DNA of 64,000 nucleotides, taken from the NCBI GenBank assembly GCA_002409595.1, contig DHNQ01000001.1, positions 115,083 to 179,082 on the forward strand, given 5' to 3'. Positions 42,983 to 52,460 of the stretch are shown here, one piece after another; position 1 is the stretch's first letter; each line of letters opens with the position of its first letter. Source of the stretch: Dysgonomonas sp. UBA5412 (GTDB lineage: Bacteria; Bacteroidota; Bacteroidia; Bacteroidales; Dysgonomonadaceae). Below the pieces are notes generated by a model. The model saw only the letters and a program-made list of their open reading frames with translations. It ran no database searches and was not told the DNA's origin. Both the position numbers and the translations under genes were made by a program.

Positions 42983-45568
42983 ATGAGAATTAAAGCGAGT
43001 TATTCTAACTCTCCATCATGGAGAAGTACGTATACACAAGTAAATTTGCCTAAAGAATTGTTGCCTTTGGAAAAAATGGCACACAACCTTTGGTGGGTGT
43101 GGAACAACGATGCAACAGATCTTTTTGCAGAACTCGATCCTGAGTTGTGGAAAAAAACTGAACACAATCCTGTAATTCTATTACAGAAAATCTCTTATGA
43201 AAGAATTGCCGAAATTCTTAAAGACTCTACCTTGATGAGCAAGGTGAATAGTGTAATAAAGAATTTTGAATCATATATATCCGAACCGTTCGACTCAAAA
43301 AAACCTTCTGTTGCATACTTTAGTATGGAATATGGCTTTTCCCATGTTTTGAAAATATATTCAGGAGGACTCGGAGTATTAGCAGGCGACTATCTGAAAG
43401 AAGCCAGCGACAGCCATGTCAACCTGACCGGAGTCGGATTCTTATATCGTTATGGATATTTCACTCAATCTATCTCTCCTGACGGACAGCAGGTAGCTAA
43501 TTATGAGCCTCAGAATTTCGGTGAATTACCTATCGACCCCGTATTGAACGAAGATGGTAACCAAATGATATTGGCTGTACCATATCCTGACAGAGACATA
43601 TATGCCAATGTTTGGAAAGTAAATGTAGGTCGTATAAGCTTATATCTACTTGACACAGACATAGATTTGAATAGCGAATTTGACCGACCTATCACTCACC
43701 AACTATATGGTGGAGACTGGGAAAACCGTTTAAAACAAGAATATTTGTTAGGAATAGGAGGTATCCTTCTATTGAATAAACTTGGTATAAAGAAAGAAAT
43801 TTATCATTGTAATGAAGGACATGCTGCTCTGATCAATGTACAACGTCTACTAGACCTTATTGAAGGAGAAGGTTTGACATTCAATCAAGCACTAGAAGTT
43901 GTTCGCGCTTCCGGACTTTATACAGTACATACACCCGTTCCGGCAGGACACGACTACTTCGACGAAGGTCTTTTAGGAAAATACATGGGCAGCTATCCCG
44001 CAAGATTAGGTATTTCGTGGCAAGAATTTGTAGATATGGGACGTGAGCATCCCGGTAGTGGAGAAAAATTCAGTATGAGTGTCTTCGCTCTTAATACTTG
44101 TCTCGAAGCTAATGGTGTAAGTTATCTGCATGGCATTGTTTCCCGCGAAATGTTTCAACCTATATGGCCGGGCTATTTTGCTGAAGAATTACATGTAGGT
44201 CATGTAACTAATGGAGTACATATGCCGACATGGACAGCAAAGGAGATGAAGACATTGTATGAAAAAACTTTCGACAAAAATTTTTATAACGATCAATCTA
44301 ACCACGAGATATGGGATAATATATATAGTGTCCCTGATGCTGAGATTTGGAAACTGCGCATGGCAATGAAAAGACGTCTGATAAGCTATGTGCAAGAACA
44401 AATGAAAGAAGGATGGATTAAGAATCAGAAAGCTCCATCTGCTATATTCAACATTGTGGATAAGATCAACCCTGATGCACTTCTCGTTGGATTCGGTCGT
44501 CGTTTTGCAACCTACAAACGAGCACATTTGTTATTCACAGACCTTGATAGATTGTCAAAACTCGTGAACAATGAAAAATATCCTATTCAATTCTTATATA
44601 CAGGTAAAGCGCATCCTGCTGATGGAGCCGGACAAGGCTTGATCAAACAAATTGTTGAAATATCTCGTCGTCCGGAATTTCTTGGAAAAATTATATTCTT
44701 AGAAAACTACGATATGCGTTTGGCTAAGCGCCTGATATCAGGAGTTGATATTTGGCTCAACACCCCTACTCGCCCGTTGGAAGCATCGGGAACATCAGGC
44801 GAAAAAGCTGAAATGAATGGAGTTCTAAACTTTTCGGTATTAGACGGATGGTGGTATGAGGGTTATAGAGATGACGCCGGCTGGGCATTGACCGAAAAAC
44901 GGACTTATACCAATCAGGCTTATCAGGATGAATTAGATGCTTCGGAAATATATTCGATGTTTGAAAATGAAATCATTCCATTATATTATGCGCGTAATTC
45001 GAAGGGATATTCTCCTGAATGGATACAGTATGTAAAAAATTCAATTGCACATATTGCTCCCGAATATACGACAAAGAGAATGATTGACGATTATATCAAT
45101 AATTTCTACAAGCCGGAACAGGAACGTATAAAACTTGTTACTTCAGGCAATTATACCAAAGCAAAAGAATTGGCTGCATGGAAAGAAGATACTGCTGCTA
45201 ATTGGGATAATTTTGTTGTCGAAAAGTTAACATTCAATGGTCAAGATATAAAAGACGGTAATGCCCTTACTTCTTCAAATCTTACCGAAGGTGAAAATAT
45301 GGTCGCTGAGGTTGTTATCGACAAGAAAAATATGCTCGGAGATCTTGGTGTAGAGTGTGTATTGACTGAATATGACTCAGACAAGAAGATAAACAAGTTT
45401 GTATCTACACAAGAATTTAAAGTGGTGAAACAAGAGGGTTCGAAGATCTATTATGAGCTTGATTCAAAAGCCAGAATACCGGGATTATGCAATTTTGCAT
45501 TCCGTGTGTTTCCTAAACATAAAGATATGGCTCACCGAATGGACTTTGCTTTTGTTCGTTGGATTTAA
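42983..45568 (+). CDS. glgP: Alpha-glucan (glycogen/maltodextrin) phosphorylase, DUF3417 type
   Basis: The 861-residue GT35 enzyme begins with a DUF3417 region (LLPLEKMAHNLWWVWNNDA, ~25-43), the mark of the compact alpha-glucan phosphorylases of Bacteria and Archaea. The active-site VAYFSMEYGF is near residue 111, HCNEGHAALI near 273, and the PLP lysine is in ASGTSGEKAEMNG (~599-611). It removes glucose-1-phosphate from the non-reducing ends of alpha-1,4-glucans. The C-terminal ~150 residues form an extra beta-rich region. It follows the GT3 synthase and ends before a strong bidirectional terminator. Confidence 0.93.
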   Translation: MRIKASYSNSPSWRSTYTQVNLPKELLPLEKMAHNLWWVWNNDATDLFAELDPELWKKTEHNPVILLQKISYERIAEILKDSTLMSKVNSVIKNFESYISEPFDSKKPSVAYFSMEYGFSHVLKIYSGGLGVLAGDYLKEASDSHVNLTGVGFLYRYGYFTQSISPDGQQVANYEPQNFGELPIDPVLNEDGNQMILAVPYPDRDIYANVWKVNVGRISLYLLDTDIDLNSEFDRPITHQLYGGDWENRLKQEYLLGIGGILLLNKLGIKKEIYHCNEGHAALINVQRLLDLIEGEGLTFNQALEVVRASGLYTVHTPVPAGHDYFDEGLLGKYMGSYPARLGISWQEFVDMGREHPGSGEKFSMSVFALNTCLEANGVSYLHGIVSREMFQPIWPGYFAEELHVGHVTNGVHMPTWTAKEMKTLYEKTFDKNFYNDQSNHEIWDNIYSVPDAEIWKLRMAMKRRLISYVQEQMKEGWIKNQKAPSAIFNIVDKINPDALLVGFGRRFATYKRAHLLFTDLDRLSKLVNNEKYPIQFLYTGKAHPADGAGQGLIKQIVEISRRPEFLGKIIFLENYDMRLAKRLISGVDIWLNTPTRPLEASGTSGEKAEMNGVLNFSVLDGWWYEGYRDDAGWALTEKRTYTNQAYQDELDASEIYSMFENEIIPLYYARNSKGYSPEWIQYVKNSIAHIAPEYTTKRMIDDYINNFYKPEQERIKLVTSGNYTKAKELAAWKEDTAANWDNFVVEKLTFNGQDIKDGNALTSSNLTEGENMVAEVVIDKKNMLGDLGVECVLTEYDSDKKINKFVSTQEFKVVKQEGSKIYYELDSKARIPGLCNFAFRVFPKHKDMAHRMDFAFVRWI

Positions 45569-45581
45569 TTTAAAATTATAT

Positions 45582-45621
45582 AAAGTAAAAAAGCGGTTCA
45601 TACGAGCCGCTTTTTTACTTT
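45582..45621. terminator. Bidirectional intrinsic terminator
   Basis: An 18-bp stem with one G-U pair (AAAGTAAAAAAGCGGTTC / GAGCCGCTTTTTTACTTT) and a 4-base loop. It serves both the phosphorylase gene and the convergent UPF0597 gene. Confidence 0.9.
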
Positions 45622-45640
45622 AAATTACTTTGAATAGATA

Positions 45641-46927
45641 CTATTTCTTGTGTGTCATTATATCCAGCACCATCTTATCGGTTTCTTTCATACCCTGTGC
45701 TCCTATACTTGTTAGATTCTCAATTGTCTTATCTACATCATCATCAACTATACCTTCAAGGGAAGAAACAACTTTATGCTCCATTGCCATGATAGCAGAC
45801 AGTACGGCTGTGGATACTCCACTCGATATCTTTAATGCACAACTGGGTTTTGCTCCGTCGCATATCATACCTGTTATATTGCCAACCATATTTTTGACGG
45901 CAAATGTAATCTGATTATAGTCTCCTCCCATCAGATATGTTATGCCACAGCTAGCCCCTGTTGCGGCAGCAACACAACCACACAAAGCAGACAATCGTCC
46001 TAACTTTTGTTTGATATAGATAACACACAGATGGCTGAGAATTAATGCTCTTATAAGGCTTTCTTCAGAACTATTAGTTTCTTCGGCATAGGTTAACACC
46101 GGCAATGTTGCCGTTATTCCTTGATTTCCACTTCCCGAATTACTCATCACGGGAATCATTGCCCCATCCATACGGGCATCGCATGCTGCGGCTGTATATG
46201 ACATCATGTGTGAGAGAATAGAGTCTCCGAATATTTGCTTACCCAATGTACCTGTCATTGTTTTAGAAACATTATGTCCGTAATTGCCCTTTGCTGAAAG
46301 TTCAGATGCTTCTCTATTCAACTTTGCCGCATGAAGAATAAATTCAATATCGGATAAAGATGCACTAGTTGCAAATTGGAAGACTTTATCAAAGGTTAAT
46401 TGAATCTCAACTTCTTCCGATTCTTTTGAATTCTCATTTTCTGAAACTTTGATTATCTCATTATTCTTTGCTATGTATGAGAAATTAGTATGAGTAGTCC
46501 TTATTATAGCAGTGGCTTCATCACTTCCATTCAGGCAATGTACCTCTATATAAAGCAGGTCTTTTACATCTTCTTTCAACGATATATTGATTCGTTTTTC
46601 TTCGATATATTGTTTTCCTACTTCAACATCTTCTTTTTTCAGATCTTTCAAAACTTGCAATCCATATTCGCTGCGTCCAATGAGAGCACCTAAAGCAACT
46701 GCAATGGGTAATCCGACCATATTAGTACCGGGAATTCCTACCCCCATAGCATTTTTAAGTACATTGGCACTCAAGAATACATTTATCTTTTCTGGTCGAG
46801 TTCCCAATATTTCAGTTGCTTTTGCAACACAGAGGGAGACTGCAACCGGCTCAGTGCATCCGATAGCCGGCACTACTTCTTTCTTTATTAAAGAGACAAT
46901 TTGCTCCTTTTCCATCTCATTTAGCAT
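45641..46927 (-). CDS. UPF0597/CyuA-like L-cysteine desulfidase (serine dehydratase fold)
   Basis: The 428-residue protein has the serine-dehydratase alpha-chain fold in which conserved cysteines hold a 4Fe-4S cluster: IGCTEPVAV (~22-30), IPVMSNSGSGNQGI (~262-275), and LCGCVAAATGASCGI (~315-329). This is the UPF0597 family (E. coli YhaM/CyuA), which cleaves L-cysteine to pyruvate, ammonia and sulfide. It is monocistronic, with its own -7 element (TATCTTTG, 46965-46958). Confidence 0.85.
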   Translation of the reverse strand: MLNEMEKEQIVSLIKKEVVPAIGCTEPVAVSLCVAKATEILGTRPEKINVFLSANVLKNAMGVGIPGTNMVGLPIAVALGALIGRSEYGLQVLKDLKKEDVEVGKQYIEEKRINISLKEDVKDLLYIEVHCLNGSDEATAIIRTTHTNFSYIAKNNEIIKVSENENSKESEEVEIQLTFDKVFQFATSASLSDIEFILHAAKLNREASELSAKGNYGHNVSKTMTGTLGKQIFGDSILSHMMSYTAAACDARMDGAMIPVMSNSGSGNQGITATLPVLTYAEETNSSEESLIRALILSHLCVIYIKQKLGRLSALCGCVAAATGASCGITYLMGGDYNQITFAVKNMVGNITGMICDGAKPSCALKISSGVSTAVLSAIMAMEHKVVSSLEGIVDDDVDKTIENLTSIGAQGMKETDKMVLDIMTHKK

Positions 46928-46957
46928 GATTCACAAGCTATTTAATTATCATAAACA

Positions 46958-46965
46958 CAAAGATA
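46958..46965 (-). promoter_or_regulatory. -7 element TATCTTTG for the UPF0597 gene
   Basis: TAnnTTTG match, predicted start site about 25 bases before the ATG; a TTG lies 23 bases upstream. Confidence 0.45.
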
Positions 46966-47041
46966 TGGCATCTTTTCCGTATTCTTGTCAATCAATTCTT
47001 AAAAACTGATTATCTTACTATTCTGAAATATGATCTTATTA

Positions 47042-47073
47042 TTTGGTCTATGAATGTTAATATACTATTTTTG
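47042..47073 (+). promoter_or_regulatory. Full Bacteroidetes promoter of the lipid kinase gene
   Basis: TTTG at 47042-47045, then exactly 20 bases, then TATTTTTG at 47066-47073; predicted start site about 22 bases before the ATG. Confidence 0.75.
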
Positions 47074-47100
47074 CATGTCAAACTATTTACTCAGTAACCT

Positions 47101-48048
47101 ATGAGCGAGAAGAAAAAAGTATATGTAATTATTAACCCTGTGTCGGGCACTTCTTCTAAACAAAATTTGCCGGCAAAAATAGCAGAGGCTCTTGATGCAC
47201 GTACTTTCGATATCCATATCCTTATCACCGGATATCCCGGTCATGGTTCGGAAATAGCACAACAGGCTATTGATGATAATGCCGACTATGTAATCGCTGT
47301 TGGAGGAGACGGGACGGTAAATGAAGTAGCTCGCACCTTAGTAGGCTCTAATACTGCTCTTGGTATTATTCCAATGGGTTCCGGCAACGGATTGGGTCGT
47401 GACCTGAATATACCGACTATGCCTAAAAAGGCATTAGAGGTTATTTCCGAGGAGAATATCATCAAAATAGATTATGGAAAAGTAAATGGTCGCATATTCT
47501 TTTGCACATGCGGAGTCGGTTTTGATGCCGAGGTTGCAGCAAAGGTAAAAGGCAAAAAAATCAGAGGTTCTTTTATGTATTTAAAGAATATGTTGGAGAC
47601 ATTCTTTGAACAAAAGCCTCAGACTTATGAAATAATATGCCCCGAAGGTACAATTAAAGATAAAGCTCTTGTTGTTACTTGTGCCAATGCTTCACAATAT
47701 GGATACAATGCTCATATAGCCCCACATGCAAATATACAAGACGGACTGATGAATGTGGCTATACTCAAACCGCTTTCCATATTGGACATACCACAAACAT
47801 CATTACAACTATTCACCAAGAAAATTGATGAGAATAACAAAATGATAGAGCTTGTGACCAGCAAAGCTGTAATCAAGCGAGAGCATGCCGGAGTGATGCA
47901 TATTGATGGAGATCCGGTAGAAATGGGAAAAGAAATACATGTAGAGATTATACCAAAGGGATTGAAAGTGCTTGTTCCCAAAAATCCCCCTAAGAAAAAC
48001 CCTTTAGATCCTCAGGAAATGTTGCTGAGAATACTTGGTTCTGTCTAA
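47101..48048 (+). CDS. Diacylglycerol/sphingoid-base kinase family protein (YegS/DgkB-like)
   Basis: The 315-residue protein has the DAGK catalytic domain: INPVSGTSSKQ (~11-21), the nucleotide-binding GGDGTVNEVARTL (~63-75) and MGSGNGLGRDLNIP (~94-107), and a GFDAEVA motif (~140) in the second domain. Such kinases phosphorylate diacylglycerol, lipid A precursors or sphingoid bases; Bacteroidales make sphingolipids, so either substrate is possible. The stop overlaps that of the convergent DUF5686 gene by 4 bases. Confidence 0.9.
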   Translation: MSEKKKVYVIINPVSGTSSKQNLPAKIAEALDARTFDIHILITGYPGHGSEIAQQAIDDNADYVIAVGGDGTVNEVARTLVGSNTALGIIPMGSGNGLGRDLNIPTMPKKALEVISEENIIKIDYGKVNGRIFFCTCGVGFDAEVAAKVKGKKIRGSFMYLKNMLETFFEQKPQTYEIICPEGTIKDKALVVTCANASQYGYNAHIAPHANIQDGLMNVAILKPLSILDIPQTSLQLFTKKIDENNKMIELVTSKAVIKREHAGVMHIDGDPVEMGKEIHVEIIPKGLKVLVPKNPPKKNPLDPQEMLLRILGSV

Positions 48049-50609
48049 AAACTCAACTCAAAAGAAACTCTTATACCATCTTTGCTTATATTGGGATGGT
48101 TCAGATAATTTACTCTGCGTACATAGTCTATACGAAATATATTAAATATATTCTCTATTCCTATATTATATTCCATATAAGGAGTATTATGTTTAGTTAC
48201 ATACGTTTCCTGTGGAAATAATAGTAAATTACGATTGTAAGCCGGATTGTTCCTCTTACTCAACTCGCCTAAGAACCCTCTAAATCCTAAGACTTCTCGC
48301 CATTTTAAAACTTTAAGAAAAGGGATTCTATTAAAAAGCCATCCTTCCATATGATAATAAATTTCCCACGAAACTTGTGAATCGTGAACAAACTCAAGGG
48401 GTTCTATCAAATAAAAGTTGCCACGCTGAATAGTATATGAATTATTTGCACTAGGCGTTATCAGATATGGAAATGGAGTTTCGCCCCATATTTTTTCAGC
48501 TTGAGCTGTCAATTTAAGTTTACCATAAGGAGGAATCCAAAATTGTTTATCGATAGAGAAAGAAGTCTTATTGTAATGAAATTGCCCACCTAACACATCT
48601 TTCAAAGCCAAAGTATGCGTCAGATTCATGACAAGACGAGGGGACGGGATGGGATGCCTTTTGCGACGTTGTTGAAAAAATTTTTCATTAGGAGCATATC
48701 TCAATCCTAACATAGCTTCTGTTGTCCGAACATTATTTATAGTATAAATCTCTCCTTCATCATCCATTTTCTGAAAAACTAGATTGGCAGCAGGATGTTC
48801 ATCAAAAGTTTGCCCCGTTAATTTAAAAGAGAATCCGCCATAATATTCCTTCTCCCATGCCACCTGAGTCTGGCGATTGTATGTTGTTTTTGTTTTTCCT
48901 GACGACTGCAAAGACATCAGAATATTATCTCTCTCTGCTTGAGTATATCGTTGCCCCAATGTATTTATATCATACTTGTAAGCTACTGTCAAGTTATTCT
49001 TAGGATATTCGTCCTTGTGTCGTTCTATTTTATTAAAAGCCCATGTAGCCTCACCATAATATTTAAACTTATTGTCACGTGTACCGTATGCTCCATATCC
49101 ATATAAAAAAAGATTGGGATGTAAATTTTTTGTTGTGTTTAATGTCACACGAAATCTATTTCCTTCTGTTTTATTAAAACTATAAAAAGTAGGAATTGTA
49201 CCTATTTCAAGTTTGTTTTCTTCAGGATCCTTTGCTGTCGGGAAATAGCCTGTTGACAAAATATCTCCGCCTTTCAATAGAACTTTGAAAAGAAGGACAT
49301 TGTTTACATCCTCAAGCATCTCGTCCATTTTATAATCTTTCTGATGTTCGGGCGGACGATTTTGTGCCCAAAACTGGTTATCTCTTTTTAGATAATCTTT
49401 TTCGAAAGCAATAGGATCACTCATTACAAAGACTGGGTCAATCGGGTTATTTTCAACAAAGTCTTCATACGTACGAGTCTTATCCACATAGAATTTCAGG
49501 GCATTAACCATCGACAAGTCAATTGCCATACGCTCTTCTTTAGGTATCCAATGATTGTCTGCTGTTTTTGTAAAATCATGCTGAATGACTAGTTCATCAA
49601 CAAGATTAATGTTCATTTTCTTTGGAGTTCTTATAACTGCCCTTTTAACAGCATACATACTATCTAACGAAATATACAGATTTCCGGTGAACCCTATATC
49701 ACGAGAATTGAAGGGTGCAAAATCTAATTTTACATATCTGTCTTTATCAATAGTAACTGTATCGGACAAGTACCAACGGTAGAAGTTTACAGAACTATGT
49801 TCACTCAAAGGGCTAACGAATGAATGTAGTAAGAGTGTGATTGTATTATCGTAAATGGATATATCCTTAAATACTTCTTTTATCATAGCATCCAGACCTT
49901 CTGTATCGAATGTCTTATCCAAACCTCCGATCTGGTAACCTTTAACGATACGTTTATCTGATTTAGGATCTTTGCGGTAATATATATCCGAAATACGTTC
50001 TCGTACCGAAAGAGGTAGAATTATCTTATTATCTATAATTGATGTATCTGCATAATTTTGCAAAAACTTATATTTTTTTAGTAATGGCATATCAGGGCGA
50101 TACTCATTTACGGCAAAGAATATACGTTCATATTCTTTATATTGATAATAGTCGAGAGCCGTAATATTATTCTCTTTTTTGTGAGCTATAACTTTCTTGA
50201 TAAGCTCAACAGCAGGATTGTTCTTTTTAGAGTATTTTTCTTTTTTAGGACGCACAATCACTTCTTGCAACTGTTTATCCTCCGGTTGTAGTAGAATTTC
50301 TATTGTCGATGACTTTCCCGAGGTTACTCTTACCGAGTCGGTCTTATATCCAATCAATGAAGCTATGACGAGCAACTGTGTTCCTCGTGTACTTAATCTG
50401 AATTCACCTTCCTCATCCGAAAAAGTGCCAATAGATGTTTTATCAAACGAAAAGGTAACAAAAGGAAGTTTCTCATGAGTAATAGCATCTTTAACTGTTC
50501 CCCTTACAGTAGTTAAAGATTGTGCATATATTGTACAATAAGCAAGTGACAAAAAAAGGAGAAAGAACACCCTCTTCTTCAATACATTCAGTCGTAATAT
50601 TTTGATCAT
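48045..50609 (-). CDS. DUF5686 outer membrane protein with CarboxypepD_reg-like domain
   Basis: The 854-residue protein has a signal peptide (ending YCTIYAQ), a carboxypeptidase-D regulatory-like domain (~32-110, RGTVKDAITHEKLPFVTFSF), a conserved junction LQEVIVRPKKEKYSKKNNPA (~115-134) and a long beta-rich region ending with VSFELSF, consistent with the DUF5686 barrel. The layout resembles TonB-dependent receptors without a plug. Function is unknown. It is transcribed alone. Confidence 0.82.
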   Translation of the reverse strand: MIKILRLNVLKKRVFFLLFLSLAYCTIYAQSLTTVRGTVKDAITHEKLPFVTFSFDKTSIGTFSDEEGEFRLSTRGTQLLVIASLIGYKTDSVRVTSGKSSTIEILLQPEDKQLQEVIVRPKKEKYSKKNNPAVELIKKVIAHKKENNITALDYYQYKEYERIFFAVNEYRPDMPLLKKYKFLQNYADTSIIDNKIILPLSVRERISDIYYRKDPKSDKRIVKGYQIGGLDKTFDTEGLDAMIKEVFKDISIYDNTITLLLHSFVSPLSEHSSVNFYRWYLSDTVTIDKDRYVKLDFAPFNSRDIGFTGNLYISLDSMYAVKRAVIRTPKKMNINLVDELVIQHDFTKTADNHWIPKEERMAIDLSMVNALKFYVDKTRTYEDFVENNPIDPVFVMSDPIAFEKDYLKRDNQFWAQNRPPEHQKDYKMDEMLEDVNNVLLFKVLLKGGDILSTGYFPTAKDPEENKLEIGTIPTFYSFNKTEGNRFRVTLNTTKNLHPNLFLYGYGAYGTRDNKFKYYGEATWAFNKIERHKDEYPKNNLTVAYKYDINTLGQRYTQAERDNILMSLQSSGKTKTTYNRQTQVAWEKEYYGGFSFKLTGQTFDEHPAANLVFQKMDDEGEIYTINNVRTTEAMLGLRYAPNEKFFQQRRKRHPIPSPRLVMNLTHTLALKDVLGGQFHYNKTSFSIDKQFWIPPYGKLKLTAQAEKIWGETPFPYLITPSANNSYTIQRGNFYLIEPLEFVHDSQVSWEIYYHMEGWLFNRIPFLKVLKWREVLGFRGFLGELSKRNNPAYNRNLLLFPQETYVTKHNTPYMEYNIGIENIFNIFRIDYVRRVNYLNHPNISKDGIRVSFELSF

Positions 50610-50645
50610 CTCTTCTTTTGTTTTTTCGCCTATATTTCCAACAAT

Positions 50646-50690
50646 AGAGAATCAAGAGCTAAATGTCTTCTTATTCACTCTTGATTCTCT
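50646..50690 (-). terminator. Hairpin after ettA
   Basis: Perfect 13-bp inverted repeat (AGAGAATCAAGAG / CTCTTGATTCTCT) with a 19-base loop, between the ettA stop and the DUF5686 start. The T run is poor, so it may need Rho or act as a 3' end stabiliser. Confidence 0.55.
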
Positions 50691-50742
50691 TATATGTTAG
50701 ACTCAGCAATTTTCATTTTGCTGCATAAACCTGACAATTTTT

Positions 50743-52431
50743 CTAATTCATAAGTTTACGATAGCGAATGCGTTTGGGCTCTACATTGCCCATACGAGCC
50801 TTTTTATTCTCTTCATATTCACTATAACCTCCTTCGAAGAAAAACACTTCAGAGTTACCTTCAAATGCAAGGATATGAGTACAAATACGGTCCAAAAACC
50901 AACGGTCATGTGATATAACAACGGCACAGCCTGCAAAGTTTTCCAAACCTTCTTCCAACGCACGCAGTGTATTAACGTCAATATCATTGGTGGGCTCATC
51001 CAGCAACAATACGTTAGCTTCAGATTTGAGAGTTAGAGCTAAATGCAACCTATTTCGTTCTCCACCTGATAATACTCCGGCTAATTTTTCCTGATCTCCT
51101 CCGGTAAAATTGAAACGGGAAAGATATGCACGAGCATTAATCTCTTTTCCTCCTACACGTACAAAATCATTTCCTCCCGATATAATTTGATATACAGTCT
51201 TATTGGGGTCGATATCTGTATGCGATTGATCTACATACCCGATTTTCACTGTCTCTCCTACTTCGAAAGTACCTTTATCCGCATGTTCCAATCCTTGTAT
51301 CAAGCGGAATAAAGTAGTCTTACCTGCACCATTAGGTCCAATAATACCTACTATGCCCGATGGAGGGAGCATAAATTCCAGATTATCAAAAAGCAGCTTA
51401 TCTCCAAAAGCTTTACTTACGCCATGTGCTTCAATCACCTTATTACCTAAGCGAGGACCGTTAGGAATAAATATTTCAAGTTTTTCTTCACGCTCTTTTT
51501 CATCTGCGTTCAGCATTTTCTCATAATCGTTCAAACGGGCTTTACCTTTTGCATGACGAGCCTTTGGAGCCATACGAACCCATTCCAACTCACGTTCAAG
51601 AGTTTTACGGCGTTTACTGGCTTGTTTTTCTTCTTGCTCCATACGTTTAGTTTTTTGCTCAAGCCATGAGGTATAATTTCCTTTCCAAGGAATACCTTCA
51701 CCACGATCCAATTCCAATATCCATCCGGCAGCATGGTCTAAGAAATAGCGGTCGTGGGTAATACAAATAACTGTTCCTTTATATTGTTGCAGATGTTGTT
51801 CTAACCAGTCGATAGACTCAGCATCTAAATGGTTGGTAGGCTCATCCAGTAAGAGGACATCCGGCTCTTGCAAAAGCAAACGGCACAGGGCTACACGACG
51901 GGCTTCTCCTCCCGAAAGATTAGCACAAAGTTGATCTTCTGGCGGACAACGAAGAGCATCCATTGCTCTTTCCAATTTATTGTCTATATTCCAAGCATCA
52001 GAAGCATCAATCTTGTCTTGTAATTCTCCCTGACGGGCAAACAAGGCATCCATCTTGTCGGGATCTTCATAATATTCTGGCAGACCGAATTTATCGTTTA
52101 TACCTTCATATTCTTTTAATAAATCCATAATGGGCTGAACGCCTTCCTTCACAATTTCTTTTACTGTCTTATCGGGATCTAATTTAGGATCTTGTTCCAG
52201 ATAGCCAACAGAATAACCCTTATCTGATACAATCTCACCTTGATATTCTTTATCTATTCCTGCTATAATCTTTAGCAAACTGGATTTACCGGAACCATTG
52301 AGCCCGATAATACCAATCTTAGCACCATAGAAAAAAGACAGGTAAATGTTTTTCAATACTTGTTTTTGAGGTGGATAAGTTTTACTTACACCCACCATCG
52401 AAAAAATAATCTTCTTATCGTCTACTGACAT
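50743..52431 (-). CDS. ettA: EttA-type ABC-F translational throttle
   Basis: The 562-residue ABC-F protein matches EttA in length and in its two complete ABC domains: Walker A GLNGSGKSS (~43-51) and GPNGAGKTT, signature LSGGEARR and LSGGERNR, Walker B LLLDEPTNHLD and LLLDEPTNDID, and the arm insertion in NBD1 (~95-140, with EGINDKFGLPEYYEDPDK). EttA binds the ribosomal E site and gates the first peptide bond according to ATP/ADP. Unlike the ABC-F protein at 20.3 kb, both ATP sites are intact. It follows the acyl-CoA ligase gene by 29 bases. Confidence 0.93.
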   Translation of the reverse strand: MSVDDKKIIFSMVGVSKTYPPQKQVLKNIYLSFFYGAKIGIIGLNGSGKSSLLKIIAGIDKEYQGEIVSDKGYSVGYLEQDPKLDPDKTVKEIVKEGVQPIMDLLKEYEGINDKFGLPEYYEDPDKMDALFARQGELQDKIDASDAWNIDNKLERAMDALRCPPEDQLCANLSGGEARRVALCRLLLQEPDVLLLDEPTNHLDAESIDWLEQHLQQYKGTVICITHDRYFLDHAAGWILELDRGEGIPWKGNYTSWLEQKTKRMEQEEKQASKRRKTLERELEWVRMAPKARHAKGKARLNDYEKMLNADEKEREEKLEIFIPNGPRLGNKVIEAHGVSKAFGDKLLFDNLEFMLPPSGIVGIIGPNGAGKTTLFRLIQGLEHADKGTFEVGETVKIGYVDQSHTDIDPNKTVYQIISGGNDFVRVGGKEINARAYLSRFNFTGGDQEKLAGVLSGGERNRLHLALTLKSEANVLLLDEPTNDIDVNTLRALEEGLENFAGCAVVISHDRWFLDRICTHILAFEGNSEVFFFEGGYSEYEENKKARMGNVEPKRIRYRKLMN

Positions 52432-52460
52432 GTCTGTTTATTATAATTTAATAAGTTATT

